Positions 1 to 8,416 of a stretch of DNA of 64,000 nucleotides are shown one piece after another (within the stretch, counting starts at the first letter, position 1; every line of letters starts with the position of its first letter). A program made the position numbers and the translations under genes. The DNA is taken from positions 156,803-220,802 of the forward strand of contig NZ_FNFF01000014.1 of the NCBI RefSeq assembly GCF_900100315.1, read 5' to 3'. The notes below the pieces were generated by a model that was not told the origin of the DNA, ran no database searches, and worked only from the letters and a program-made list of their open reading frames with translations. The DNA is from Streptomyces indicus. Its GTDB lineage: Bacteria > Actinomycetota > Actinomycetes > Streptomycetales > Streptomycetaceae.

Positions 1-220
1 GGAAGATGTTGCCCATGTAGTGCAGGTATTGCTGCCACAGGGGCTTGTCGAGGCCGAGGTCCTCGCGGATGCGCGCGGCCGTCGCCGGGTCGGGTGCCTT
101 GTCGCCGAAGAGCGCGGCGACCGGATCGCCGAGCGCGTACACCATGACGAAGATCAGGAAGGTCGCTCCGATGAACACGGGGATCATCTGGAGCAGCCGC
201 CGGATCACGTAGCGTCCCAT
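1..220 (-). CDS. Oligopeptide ABC transporter permease, OppB/DppB family (partial, N-terminus only)
   Basis: This is the first 73 codons of an inner-membrane permease; the rest lies beyond the left window edge. The N-terminus (MGRYVIRRLLQMIPVFIGAT) is nearly the same as that of the complete OppB-type permease starting at 6163, with the usual first membrane helix and an ALGDPVAAL segment after it. It follows the solute-binding protein gene at 284-1906 on the same strand, 63 nt away, so it should belong to a second peptide importer operon. A strong hairpin sits in that gap. The family is certain; the peptide substrate is unknown. Confidence 0.9.
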   Translation of the reverse strand, partial: MGRYVIRRLLQMIPVFIGATFLIFVMVYALGDPVAALFGDKAPDPATAARIREDLGLDKPLWQQYLHYMGNIF

Positions 221-241
221 GACAGCTCCGGGGGTCGGGGA

Positions 242-270
242 AGGGGCCGCCCGTCAACGGGGCGGCCCCT
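242..270 (-). terminator. Intra-operon hairpin between SBP and permease genes
   Basis: An 11-bp perfect inverted repeat (aggggccgccc / gggcggcccct) with a 7-nt loop lies between the SBP stop at 284 and the permease start at 220. No U-tract follows, as is usual in Streptomyces. I read it as an attenuator or 3'-end stabiliser that keeps binding-protein mRNA in excess over permease mRNA. Confidence 0.6.
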
Positions 271-283
271 GCGGGGAGTCGGG

Positions 284-1906
284 TCAGTTGACCTTGATCT
301 GGTCGTAGACCGGGACGCTGAACTGGTTGAGGGTGACGTCGGAGACGTTCTCCGAGTAGCCGGCCGAGCCGTTCTGGTACCAGAGCGGGATCGCGGGCAT
401 CTGCTCGGCGAGGATCTTCTGGGCGTTCTGGAAGTCGGTGGTCGCCTTGGCCCGGTCGGTCTCGGCGTTCGCCTTGTCCACCAGGTCGTTGAAGGCCTTG
501 TTGTCGAACTTGCCGTAGTTCGACGAGCCGTTCTTGTAGTACAGCGGCTCGAGGAAATTCTGGATCAGCGGGTAGTCCGCCTGCCAGCCCGAGCGGAAGG
601 GGCCGGTGAACTTGTAGGCGCCGAGCTGGTTCTTGAAGTCCGCGAAGGTGCCGACCGGGTTGACCGTGCAGGTGCCCTTGCCGAGCGCGTTGTTGATGGA
701 GTTGCAGACCGCGTCCATCCACACGCGGTGCGAGCCGGTGTCCACGTTCGAGGTGATCTGGACCTTGCCGCCGGGCAGTCCGCCGCCCTCGGCGACCAGC
801 TTCTTCGCCTGCTCGGGGTCGTACGTGCAGGCGTCGCCGCACATGTCCTTGTAGCCGCCCTTCTCGCCCAGGGCGGGGGAGGTCCAGTCCACGGCGGGCG
901 TGCGGGTCTCCTGGAAGATCTCCTTGGTGATCTCGTCCCGGTTGATCGCCATGGACAGGCCGCGGCGGACCTTCTCCATGCCGGCCTTCGACCAGTTCTT
1001 GTCGTACATCGGGAAGACGAGGGTCTGGATGATCAGCGCGGGCTGGTTGATGTAGCGGTCGCCCAGGTCGTTCTTGACGTTCTTGAGCTGCTGGGCCGGG
1101 ACGTCGTCGACGAGGTCGAGGTTGCCGGCCATCAGGTCCGTGTAGGCGGTGTTGTTGTCCGTGTAGACCTTGAGGTCCACGCCGCCGTTCTGCGCCTTGT
1201 CCTCGCCCTTGTAGCCGTCCCAGGCGCGCAGCTTCATCTCGGAGCCCTTGGCGTAGGACTCGACGGTGTACGGGCCGTTGCCGATCGGCTTGGACAGCCA
1301 GCCGGCGTGGTCGTCGAAGAACACCTTGGGCAGCGGCGCGTAGGCCTGGTAGCCGAGGGTCTCGGGCCAGGTGGAGAACTTCTCCTTGAGCGCGACCGTG
1401 AAGGTCTTGTCGTCCTTCACGACCAGGCCGGACATCGTCTTGGCCTTGGCGGAACCCGACTCGGGGTGGACGTCCTCGTAGCCCTTGATGTCCGAGAAGA
1501 ACGGCGCGTTGTTCTGCTTGTTGTCCACGTGCGCGCCGTAGTTCCAGGCGTCGACGAAGGACTTCGCGGTGACCTTCTCGCCGTTGCTGAAGGTCCAGCC
1601 GTCCTTGAGCGTGACCGTGAAGTTCTGCGAGTCGGTGGTCTCGATCTTCTCGGCGATCAGGTCCTTGGCCTCGCCGGTCTTCGGGTCGTACTTCTTCAGA
1701 CCCCGGAAGAGCATGTCGAGGACCTTGCCGCCCTGGACCTCGTTGGTGTTGGCCGGCTCGACCGGGTTCTGCGGGTCACCCCACGAGGACCTGACGATCC
1801 CGGAGCCGTCACCGCTGCCGCCGCTGCCGCCGCCACCGCAGGCGGTCGCCGCGAGGGCTACGGTCACCGCGCACGCGGCCCACTTGGCGTGTGTGGCTCC
1901 ACGCAT
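284..1906 (-). CDS. Peptide ABC transporter substrate-binding lipoprotein (SBP family 5)
   Basis: 540-aa extracellular peptide-binding lipoprotein. The signal peptide ends in a lipobox ATAC, so Cys23 would be lipidated; a Gly/Ser linker and a family-5 (OppA/DppA-type) domain follow. Typical family stretches include KPIGNGPY near the middle and MPAIPLWYQNG near the C-terminus. An AAGGAGG ribosome site lies 8 nt upstream of the ATG. It is clearly paralogous to the SBP at 6305-7930 (shared MRGA..AKW start, VTAKSFVDAWN, DIKGY.DVHPE). As the first gene of the second importer operon, it should determine which peptides are taken up. Neighbourhood suggests relatedness to BldK-type importers, which I cannot confirm. 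Confidence 0.93.
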   Translation of the reverse strand: MRGATHAKWAACAVTVALAATACGGGGSGGSGDGSGIVRSSWGDPQNPVEPANTNEVQGGKVLDMLFRGLKKYDPKTGEAKDLIAEKIETTDSQNFTVTLKDGWTFSNGEKVTAKSFVDAWNYGAHVDNKQNNAPFFSDIKGYEDVHPESGSAKAKTMSGLVVKDDKTFTVALKEKFSTWPETLGYQAYAPLPKVFFDDHAGWLSKPIGNGPYTVESYAKGSEMKLRAWDGYKGEDKAQNGGVDLKVYTDNNTAYTDLMAGNLDLVDDVPAQQLKNVKNDLGDRYINQPALIIQTLVFPMYDKNWSKAGMEKVRRGLSMAINRDEITKEIFQETRTPAVDWTSPALGEKGGYKDMCGDACTYDPEQAKKLVAEGGGLPGGKVQITSNVDTGSHRVWMDAVCNSINNALGKGTCTVNPVGTFADFKNQLGAYKFTGPFRSGWQADYPLIQNFLEPLYYKNGSSNYGKFDNKAFNDLVDKANAETDRAKATTDFQNAQKILAEQMPAIPLWYQNGSAGYSENVSDVTLNQFSVPVYDQIKVN

Positions 1907-2012
1907 GGAGTGCCTCCTTAACAGGCCTGAACTCAGTTACGGCCCAATACACCCCAAATGGGTACCTTTCGCACGTCGGAGGCGGCTTTCCGGGTGCACT
2001 CCCACCGGAACG

Positions 2013-2055
2013 CGGGAACCCCCGGACGCCCACTCAGGGCATCCGGGGGTTCCCG
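2013..2055 (-). terminator. Transcription terminator of the complete opp operon
   Basis: A nearly perfect 18-bp stem (cgggaacccccggacgcc against ggcatccgggggttcccg, one G:U or mismatch) with a 7-nt loop lies just downstream of the last ATPase gene (stop at 2074). It separates that operon from the next SBP gene. Confidence 0.85.
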
Positions 2056-2073
2056 GTGTCGTACGAGAAGAAC

Positions 2074-3222
2074 TCACGCCGCGTGCACGACGTCCTTCTC
2101 CTCGGCGAAGTGGCAGGCCGACTCGTGTGCGGCCGGGGTGTCCTTGCCGACGAACCGCTCGGGGATCGCCAGCAGCGGGACCTCCTCGGCGCAGCGGTCC
2201 TGCGCCTTCCAGCAGCGGGTGCGGAAGCGGCAGCCCGACGGCGGGTTGGCCGGCGAGGGCACGTCGCCGGTGAGGATGATGCGCTCGCGGCCCTCGCGGG
2301 ACTCCGGGTCCGGCACCGGCACCGCGGAGAGCAGCGCCTGCGTGTACGGGTGGGTCGGGTGGTCGTAGATCTGCGTGTCCGTGCCGATCTCGGCCATCGC
2401 ACCCAGGTACATCACGCCGACGCGGTCGGAGATGTGCCGCACGATGGACAGGTCGTGCGCGATGAAGATGTAGGAAAGGTTGAACTCGTCCTGCAGCTTC
2501 TCCATCAGGTTGATGACCTGCGCCTGCACCGACACGTCGAGCGCGGAGACCGGCTCGTCGCAGATGATGATCTCCGGGTTGAGCGCGAGGCCGCGGGCGA
2601 TGCCGATGCGCTGGCGCTGGCCGCCGGAGAACTGGTGCGGGTAGCGGTTGATGTACTCGGGGTTGAGACCCACGACGTCCAGGAGCTCCTGGACCTTGCG
2701 CCGCCGGTCGCCCTTCGGGGCCACCTCGGGGTGGATGTCGAAGGGCTCGCCGATGATGTCGCCGACCGTCATACGCGGGTTCAGCGAGGTGTACGGGTCC
2801 TGGAACACCATCTGGATGTTGCGGCGCACCGCCTTGAGTGCGCGCCCCGAGAGCTTGGTGATGTCCTGGCCCTTGTAGAAGACCTCACCTGCGGTGGCGG
2901 TCTCCAGGGTCATGAGCAGCTTGGCGACGGTGGACTTGCCGCAGCCGGACTCGCCCACGATGCCGAGGGTCTCGCCCTGGTGCAGGTCGAAGCTGACACC
3001 GTCGACGGCCTTGACCGCGCCGATCTGCTTCTTGAAGAGGATGCCCTGGGTCAGCGGGAAGTGCTTGACCAGGTTGCGCACCTGCAGGATCGGCTCACCG
3101 CGCTCGACCGGCGCCTCGATGGCGGCGACCGCCTCCGACTCGGTGGCGGCGTCCACCGTCTCGACCTCGGAGACGTTCGGGGTGGCGTCCGCCGGCTCGT
3201 TGCTCTTGCTCAGCTCAGCCAT
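2074..3222 (-). CDS. Oligopeptide ABC transporter ATP-binding protein, OppF/DppF type
   Basis: 382-aa cytoplasmic ATPase that powers peptide import together with the OppD-type partner. An acidic N-terminal tail of about 40 residues precedes the ABC domain. Walker A GESGCGKST is at 90-98, the signature SGGQR at about 199-203 and Walker B IIICDEP at about 218-224. The C-terminal oligopeptide-ATPase extension (oligo_HPY) carries SGCRFRTRC and further cysteines. The start codon lies inside the end of the upstream ATPase gene (8-nt overlap), indicating translational coupling. It is the last gene of the five-gene operon, and a terminator hairpin follows. Confidence 0.94.
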   Translation of the reverse strand: MAELSKSNEPADATPNVSEVETVDAATESEAVAAIEAPVERGEPILQVRNLVKHFPLTQGILFKKQIGAVKAVDGVSFDLHQGETLGIVGESGCGKSTVAKLLMTLETATAGEVFYKGQDITKLSGRALKAVRRNIQMVFQDPYTSLNPRMTVGDIIGEPFDIHPEVAPKGDRRRKVQELLDVVGLNPEYINRYPHQFSGGQRQRIGIARGLALNPEIIICDEPVSALDVSVQAQVINLMEKLQDEFNLSYIFIAHDLSIVRHISDRVGVMYLGAMAEIGTDTQIYDHPTHPYTQALLSAVPVPDPESREGRERIILTGDVPSPANPPSGCRFRTRCWKAQDRCAEEVPLLAIPERFVGKDTPAAHESACHFAEEKDVVHAA

Positions 3223-4273
3223 GGATCGTCTCCTTCCAGAAGTGGCACGCGCTGCCGCGGCCGGGCAGCTCGCCGCCGTCCCGCTCGGTGACCGGGAACA
3301 GTGCCGGGATGTCCGTACGGCAGATGTCCTGGGCCATCGGGCAGCGCGGGTTGAAGGCGCAGCCGCTCGGGATGCGGGTCAGGTTGGGCGGCAGACCCTT
3401 GATCGCGTACAGCTCCTGGCCCTTCTGGTCCAGGCGCGGGATCGAGTCGAGCAGACCCTTGGTGTACGGGTGGGCCGGGCGCTTGTACAGCTCGTGCACG
3501 GGCGCGGTCTCGACGATGCGGCCCGCGTACATCACGGCGATCTTGTCCGCGACGTCGGCGACGACGCCGAGGTCGTGGGTGATCAGGATCAGACCCATGT
3601 TGTACTCGCGCTGCAGCTCCGCGAGCAGGTCCATGACCTGGGCCTGGACCGTCACGTCGAGCGCCGTGGTGGGCTCGTCCGCGATGATCAGGTCCGGCTC
3701 CAGAGCCAGGGCCATGGCGATCATGATGCGCTGGCGCATACCGCCGGAGAACTGGTGGGGGTAGTCGTCGACCCGCGCCTTGGCGGCGGGGATCTTGACC
3801 TTGTCCATCAGCTCGATGGCCTTGGCCTTGGCCTCCTTCTTGGAGAGGCCCTGGTGCACACGGAACATCTCGCCGAGCTGGTAGCCCACGGAGAGCACCG
3901 GGTTGAGCGAGGAGAGCGCGTCCTGGAAGATCATCGCGATCTTCCGGCCGCGGATCTTGCGCCGCTCGTCGGCGGACATCTTGAGCATGTCCTCGCCGCG
4001 GAAGAAGATCTCTCCCTTGGGGATACGGCCGGGCGGCATGTCGAGGATGCCCATGATCGCCTGGGCGGTCACGGACTTGCCGGAGCCCGATTCACCGAGG
4101 ACCGCGAGGGTCTCGCCGGCGCTGACGGTGTAGTTCACACCGTTGACGGCCTTGGCGACGCCGTCGCGGGTGTGGAACTCCACGTGCAGGTCGCGGACTT
4201 CGAGCAGGGGGCCGCCGAAGTCGTCCGAGCCGCGGGGGGCCGGGACGCTTGACGTCTTGTCGATGGTGGTCAC
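3215..4273 (-). CDS. Oligopeptide ABC transporter ATP-binding protein, OppD/DppD type
   Basis: 352-aa ATPase subunit of the peptide importer. Walker A GESGSGKS is at 60-67, the signature FSGGMRQR at about 175-182 and Walker B LIIADE at 195-200. The C-terminal extension contains PSGCAFNPRCPMAQ, diagnostic of oligopeptide/dipeptide transporter ATPases. The gene overlaps the downstream OppF gene by 8 nt and lies 11 nt after the OppC gene, so the two ATPases should be made in equal amounts as a heterodimer beneath the two permeases. Confidence 0.94.
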   Translation of the reverse strand: MTTIDKTSSVPAPRGSDDFGGPLLEVRDLHVEFHTRDGVAKAVNGVNYTVSAGETLAVLGESGSGKSVTAQAIMGILDMPPGRIPKGEIFFRGEDMLKMSADERRKIRGRKIAMIFQDALSSLNPVLSVGYQLGEMFRVHQGLSKKEAKAKAIELMDKVKIPAAKARVDDYPHQFSGGMRQRIMIAMALALEPDLIIADEPTTALDVTVQAQVMDLLAELQREYNMGLILITHDLGVVADVADKIAVMYAGRIVETAPVHELYKRPAHPYTKGLLDSIPRLDQKGQELYAIKGLPPNLTRIPSGCAFNPRCPMAQDICRTDIPALFPVTERDGGELPGRGSACHFWKETIHG

Positions 4274-4284
4274 GTACGCCTCCC

Positions 4285-5241
4285 TCAGCGCAGCTTGGGG
4301 TCGAGGGCGTTGCGGACCGCATCGCCGAACATGAGGAACGAGAGCACCGTGACCGAGACCATGACGGACGGGACGATCAGGGTGAAGGGCGCGTTGCGCA
4401 GCTGCTCACGTCCGGCGGAGACGTCGCCACCCCAGGAGATCGTGGGTTCGGTCAGGCCGATGCCCAGGAAGGACAGGGTGGCCTCGGCGGCGATATAGCC
4501 ACCGAGCGCGATGGTCGCGACGACGATGATGGGCGCGAGCGCGTTCGGCAGGATGTGCCGGAACAGGATCCGCGTCGTCGAGGCGCCCAGCGCCTTCGCC
4601 GCCATCACGTAGTCGGCCTGCTTGATCGTGATCACCGCACCGCGGGCGACACGGGCGATCTGGGTCCAGCCCAGGAACGCCAGAGCCAGGATCACGACCC
4701 ACACCGAGCGCTTCTCGAAGGTGTTCAGGACGACCAGGGCGCCCAGCAGGAACGGGATACCGAGGAAGACGTCGGTCACGCGCGACAGGATCGAGTCGAT
4801 CCAGCCGCCGAAGTAACCGGCGATCATGCCGATGAACGTGCCGAGCACGGTGACGCACAGGGTCACGCCGACACCGACGGTGATCGAGGCGCGGGCGCCG
4901 TAGATGACACGTGCGTAGATCGAGCGTCCCTGGCCGTCGTAGCCCAGCCACTCCGGGGAGAAGAAGTGTCCCCACTGCGGCTTCTGCAGGTAGTGCTTGG
5001 CCAGGTCGGCCTGGCGCGGCGAGGCGCTGGTGAAGAGCCCCGGCCAGATGGCTATGACCAGGAGCAGCAGGATCAGCACCGACGAGATGATGAACAGCGG
5101 CTGACGGCGCAGGTCGTGCCAGGCGTCGGACCACAGGCTGCGCGCCTTGGCCGGAGCGGGACCGGCGTCCGTGGCGACTGCGGCGGCCGGGATCGGCTCG
5201 CCCGTCGCGGTCGTGACCTTTTCGGCGGTCTTGTCAGGCAT
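4285..5241 (-). CDS. Oligopeptide ABC transporter permease, OppC/DppC type
   Basis: 318-aa inner-membrane permease. A cytoplasmic N-terminus of about 45 residues rich in Ala/Pro precedes the first helix (FIISSVLILLLLVIAIW), a periplasm-facing loop and five further predicted helices. The EAA loop that docks on the ATPase is visible as ALGASTTRILFRHILPNAL. The start overlaps the end of the OppB gene by 8 nt (5234-5241). It forms the translocation channel with the OppB-type subunit. Confidence 0.93.
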   Translation of the reverse strand: MPDKTAEKVTTATGEPIPAAAVATDAGPAPAKARSLWSDAWHDLRRQPLFIISSVLILLLLVIAIWPGLFTSASPRQADLAKHYLQKPQWGHFFSPEWLGYDGQGRSIYARVIYGARASITVGVGVTLCVTVLGTFIGMIAGYFGGWIDSILSRVTDVFLGIPFLLGALVVLNTFEKRSVWVVILALAFLGWTQIARVARGAVITIKQADYVMAAKALGASTTRILFRHILPNALAPIIVVATIALGGYIAAEATLSFLGIGLTEPTISWGGDVSAGREQLRNAPFTLIVPSVMVSVTVLSFLMFGDAVRNALDPKLR

Positions 5242-6163
5242 ACCGGATCCTCGGGTCCAGGACCGCGTAAAGCAGGTCGACGATCAAGCTGGCGGCGAGG
5301 TAGATGAGCACCATCAGCGAGGCGATGCCCACGACCGTGGCGCCCTCGCGGCGGATGAGCGCCTGGTAGATCTCGTTACCGACGCCGCCCACGTTGAAGA
5401 TGCCCTCGGTCACGATGGCACCGGTCATGAGGTTGCCGATCTCGATGCCGAGGAAGGTGACCACGGGGATCAGCGAGTTGCGCATGAGGTGCACACCGAT
5501 GATGCGGCGGCGGGGCAGACCCTTGGCCACGGCGGTGCGCATGTAGTCCGCGCGCAGGTTCTCCGCGATCGACGTGCGGGTCAACCGGGCCACGTATGCG
5601 AGGGACAGGGATGCCAACACGATGGCCGGCAGCAGAAGTTGAGTGATGTCCGTGTCGTCCTGGACCGTCGGCTTGACGATCGGCCACTGGAACGCGAGCA
5701 GCCACTGCAGAAGGAAGCCCAGCACGAAGGAAGGCATGGACACGAGGATCAGGGTCAGCGTGAGCAGACCGCGGTCCCGGAGCGTGTCGGGGCGCAGACC
5801 GGCGATGATGCCGAGGCCGATACCGACGATCGAGACAAAGGCGAACGCGAAGATCGTCAGCCGGATCGTCACCGGGAAGACGCGTGCGATGACATCCGCG
5901 ATGGGCTGCTGGCTGGCGATCTGGGTCCCGAAGTCGCCCTGCACCAGCCCGGAAAGGTAGTTCCAGTACTGCTGCAGGATCGGCAGGTCGAGGCCGAGCT
6001 CTTTTCTCTTGCTCGCGACCACCGACGGGTCGTACGCCTGGTCACCCATCATGGCCCGGACAGGGTCACCGGGCAGGGCGTACATCATGAGGAAGATGAT
6101 CAGTGTTGACCCGATGAACACTGGGATCATCTGGAGCAGTCGTCGTGCGACATAGCGCCCCAT
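5234..6163 (-). CDS. Oligopeptide ABC transporter permease, OppB/DppB type
   Basis: 309-aa inner-membrane permease. The first helix starts immediately (MGRYVARRLLQMIPVFIGST), followed by a substrate-side loop with LPGDPV and five more helices. The EAA-type coupling loop is AKGLPRRRIIGVHLMRNS. It is the first permease after the SBP gene, separated from it by 141 nt containing a hairpin. It is a close paralogue of the partial permease at the left edge, suggesting that the two operons arose by tandem duplication. Confidence 0.93.
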   Translation of the reverse strand: MGRYVARRLLQMIPVFIGSTLIIFLMMYALPGDPVRAMMGDQAYDPSVVASKRKELGLDLPILQQYWNYLSGLVQGDFGTQIASQQPIADVIARVFPVTIRLTIFAFAFVSIVGIGLGIIAGLRPDTLRDRGLLTLTLILVSMPSFVLGFLLQWLLAFQWPIVKPTVQDDTDITQLLLPAIVLASLSLAYVARLTRTSIAENLRADYMRTAVAKGLPRRRIIGVHLMRNSLIPVVTFLGIEIGNLMTGAIVTEGIFNVGGVGNEIYQALIRREGATVVGIASLMVLIYLAASLIVDLLYAVLDPRIRYA

Positions 6164-6195
6164 TGGTGCCTCCGTGAGGGGTTACTGCAGCTGTG

Positions 6196-6235
6196 GGGGC
6201 CGCCTCCCCCGAATCGAATCGGGCGAAGCGGCCCC
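6196..6235 (-). terminator. Intra-operon hairpin between SBP and permease genes
   Basis: An outer 8-bp stem (ggggccgc / gcggcccc) encloses a second inverted repeat (cccgaatcgaatcggg). It lies between the SBP stop (6305) and the permease start (6163), the same place as the hairpin in the second operon, so a shared attenuation or mRNA-stabilising role is likely. Confidence 0.6.
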
Positions 6236-6304
6236 GCACAACCCCCACCGCCACCTGAGTTGCGGCGGGTTTACGGCCGAGTGGGAAGAGGCCCTAAGGC
6301 TCTG

Positions 6305-7930
6305 TTACTTGGTGGTGACGCCCCACACCTCGAGGTCACCGTGGAAGTCGACCTTGACGTTGTCGACAGCCTCGCTGTGACCACCGTTGATGCGGTAGTA
6401 CCAGAGCGGGATGGCCGGCATGTGCTCGACCAGCTTCTTCTCGACCTCCTGGAAGGCCTTCACCGACTCGTCGAGGGACTTGGCCTGGTCGGCCTTGTTC
6501 ATCGCCTCGTCGATCTCCTTGTTGGAGAAGCGGCCGTTGTTGGCCTCGGCGGTGGTGTGGTACAGCTCCTTCATGAAGTTGGCGTTGACCGGGTAGTCGG
6601 CGACCCAGCCACCGCGGTACATGCCCTTCACCTGGTCGTTGTCACGGGCCTCGAGGTCCGTGGCGAAGTCAGGCTTCGGGTCGCCGGTGCACTCGACGCC
6701 GGTCGCGTTGCGGATCGACTCGCAGACCGCGGTCACCCACTCCTTGTGTCCACCATCGGCGTTGTACTGGATGGTGAACTTGTTGCCCGGAACGCCGCCG
6801 CCCTCTTCGACGAGCTGCTTGGCCTTCTTCGGGTCGTACTTGAACACGTCCGTGCCCAGGTCCTGGTTGCCCTTGACGCCCGGCGGCACGAAGCCGACGG
6901 CCGGCGTACGGGTGTTGTTCAGGACGGTCTTGGTGATCGTCTCGCGGTCGATCGCCATGGACAGACCCTGGAGAACCTTGGGGTCGATGTCCTTGAACGT
7001 CTTCGAGTAGAACGCCGGGGTCAGCGTCTGGATGGCCGCGTAGGGCTGCTCGATGGCGCGGTCACCGAGGTCCTGCTTGTACTTCGGCAGGTCCGTCGGG
7101 CCGACCTGGCGGATCATGTCCAGGTTGCCGGAGAGGACCTCCTTGTAGGCGGCCTCGACGGTGTTGTAGTGCTTGAACTGGACGCCCTTGTTCTGCGCCT
7201 TGTTCGGACCCTGGTACTCGTCCCAGGCCTTGACCTGGATGAGCTTCTTGTGGGTCCACTTCTCGAAGGTGTACGGACCGTTGCCGATCGGCTTCTGGCC
7301 GAACGCCTTCGGGTCGTCGTAGAAGACCTTGGGCAGCGGGGCCCACGTGGCGTAACCGAGCTTGTAGTTGAAGTACGGCACGGCGTTCTTCAGCTCGATG
7401 GTGAAGGTGTGGTCGTCGACGACCTTGAGGCCGGACATGGCCTCGGCCTTCGGGTCACCCTTCTCCGGGTGGACATCGTCGTAGCCCTTGATGTCCTGGA
7501 ACCAGAAGGCGTTCTGCTGGTTGTTCTTGATGTTGGCGTACCAGTTCCACGCGTCGACGTACGACTTCGCCGTGACGTCCTCGCCGTTGTGGAACTTCCA
7601 GCCCTTCTTGAGCTTGACCGTCCAGGTCTTCGAGTCCTTGGTGTCGACCGACTCGGCGTTCGTGTAGACGATGTTGCCGTCCGCGTCGAAGTCCAGCAGC
7701 TGCGTGAACAGGGACTGGATGACATACGAGCCGTTGGACTCGTTGGTGTCGGCCGGGATCAGCGGCTTCTGGGGCTCGCCGACGTCGATGGAGACGTAGC
7801 CCGCGGGCTTGCCGGCGGCGCTGCCCTTGTCCTTGCTGTCGCCTTCATCGCTGCCACCGCCACAGGCGGTCGCACCCAGCGCCACCGCGGTGGCTATCGC
7901 GACCCACTTGGCGCTCTTGGCACCACGCAT
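6305..7930 (-). CDS. Peptide ABC transporter substrate-binding lipoprotein (SBP family 5)
   Basis: 541-aa extracellular peptide-binding lipoprotein that heads the complete importer operon. The start at 7930 is chosen because a GAGGAGG ribosome site lies directly upstream and a signal peptide with lipobox (GATACGGG) follows at once; longer in-frame upstream sequence lacks a signal. The mature part is a family-5 domain with KPIGNGPYTFEKW and EHMPAIPLWYY. Its paralogue at 284-1906 shares the same blocks but diverges elsewhere, so the two systems probably differ in peptide preference. A bldK-type signalling importer is possible from gene context (next to typA and sdh) but not proven. Confidence 0.93.
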   Translation of the reverse strand: MRGAKSAKWVAIATAVALGATACGGGSDEGDSKDKGSAAGKPAGYVSIDVGEPQKPLIPADTNESNGSYVIQSLFTQLLDFDADGNIVYTNAESVDTKDSKTWTVKLKKGWKFHNGEDVTAKSYVDAWNWYANIKNNQQNAFWFQDIKGYDDVHPEKGDPKAEAMSGLKVVDDHTFTIELKNAVPYFNYKLGYATWAPLPKVFYDDPKAFGQKPIGNGPYTFEKWTHKKLIQVKAWDEYQGPNKAQNKGVQFKHYNTVEAAYKEVLSGNLDMIRQVGPTDLPKYKQDLGDRAIEQPYAAIQTLTPAFYSKTFKDIDPKVLQGLSMAIDRETITKTVLNNTRTPAVGFVPPGVKGNQDLGTDVFKYDPKKAKQLVEEGGGVPGNKFTIQYNADGGHKEWVTAVCESIRNATGVECTGDPKPDFATDLEARDNDQVKGMYRGGWVADYPVNANFMKELYHTTAEANNGRFSNKEIDEAMNKADQAKSLDESVKAFQEVEKKLVEHMPAIPLWYYRINGGHSEAVDNVKVDFHGDLEVWGVTTK

Positions 7931-8326
7931 GGGTTCCTCCTCATGAGTCCACTTGTTCACTACAAGAGGGGGTACGCGAGATCCCGCCGACACCCCTGAC
8001 GGCGGAGACCAAGTACCCCAGTGTGCTCGTGAGTCGGCGCTCCCCACAGCGCGTGACCCATTGACCCGAGCTCTACGCGCTCAACTATTAGCCATGGGCT
8101 ACGAGCCGACCACACTCTTTTGGTCTCGGTTCGATCACACCTGTCGCCTACTTCTTCCGAAATACGGACAAACCGATCCGAGATAGATGCTCGCGAAACG
8201 GACTCGTTACACATCTATCGGTCAGGAGCGTCCGGATTCCGGACAGGTCGGCCGGGAAAACCAGTTGCGGGTCGACACGCGTAGCGTCGGGTGCCGCACG
8301 GAGAGTGGCGAGCGTGCCCGGGGACG

Positions 8327-8375
8327 CGAACGGCCCGACTCTACGCCCAACAGGGCGCGGAGCCGGGCCGGTTCG
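8327..8375 (-). terminator. Terminator downstream of typA
   Basis: A long stem (cgaacggcccg pairing with cgggccggttcg, one bulged G, and an inner gccc/gggc arm) begins 41 nt after the typA stop codon on the minus strand. It should end typA transcription before the opp promoter region. Confidence 0.65.
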
Positions 8376-8377
8376 GC

Positions 8378-8399
8378 CAGCCTTGGATCAGCCTTGGAT
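8378..8399. repeat. 11-bp tandem duplication
   Basis: The unit cagccttggat occurs twice head to tail, with a third partial copy, between typA's stop codon and its terminator. Probably replication slippage; no function is assigned. Confidence 0.7.
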
Positions 8400-8416
8400 C
8401 AGCTGTGGCGGACGCC

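Larger units (their letters stand above)
7931..8416. promoter_or_regulatory. 486-bp intergenic region upstream of the opp operon
   Basis: No coding region is supported here. It must carry the minus-strand promoter of the importer operon. Besides the typA terminator and an 11-bp tandem repeat at its right end, it holds a 13-bp palindrome tccggattccgga at 8231-8243. I could not assign convincing -35/-10 boxes. It is locally more AT-rich than the flanking genes. Confidence 0.5.

Noticed and set aside
20..1921. A 633-codon plus-strand frame over the SBP gene
   Set aside because: Shadow of the minus-strand lipoprotein gene, which has a ribosome site, lipobox and family motifs.
8048..8200. ttgacc near 8080 as a -35 box of a plus-strand gene
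   Set aside because: No plus-strand gene follows; the downstream region is the 3' side of typA.
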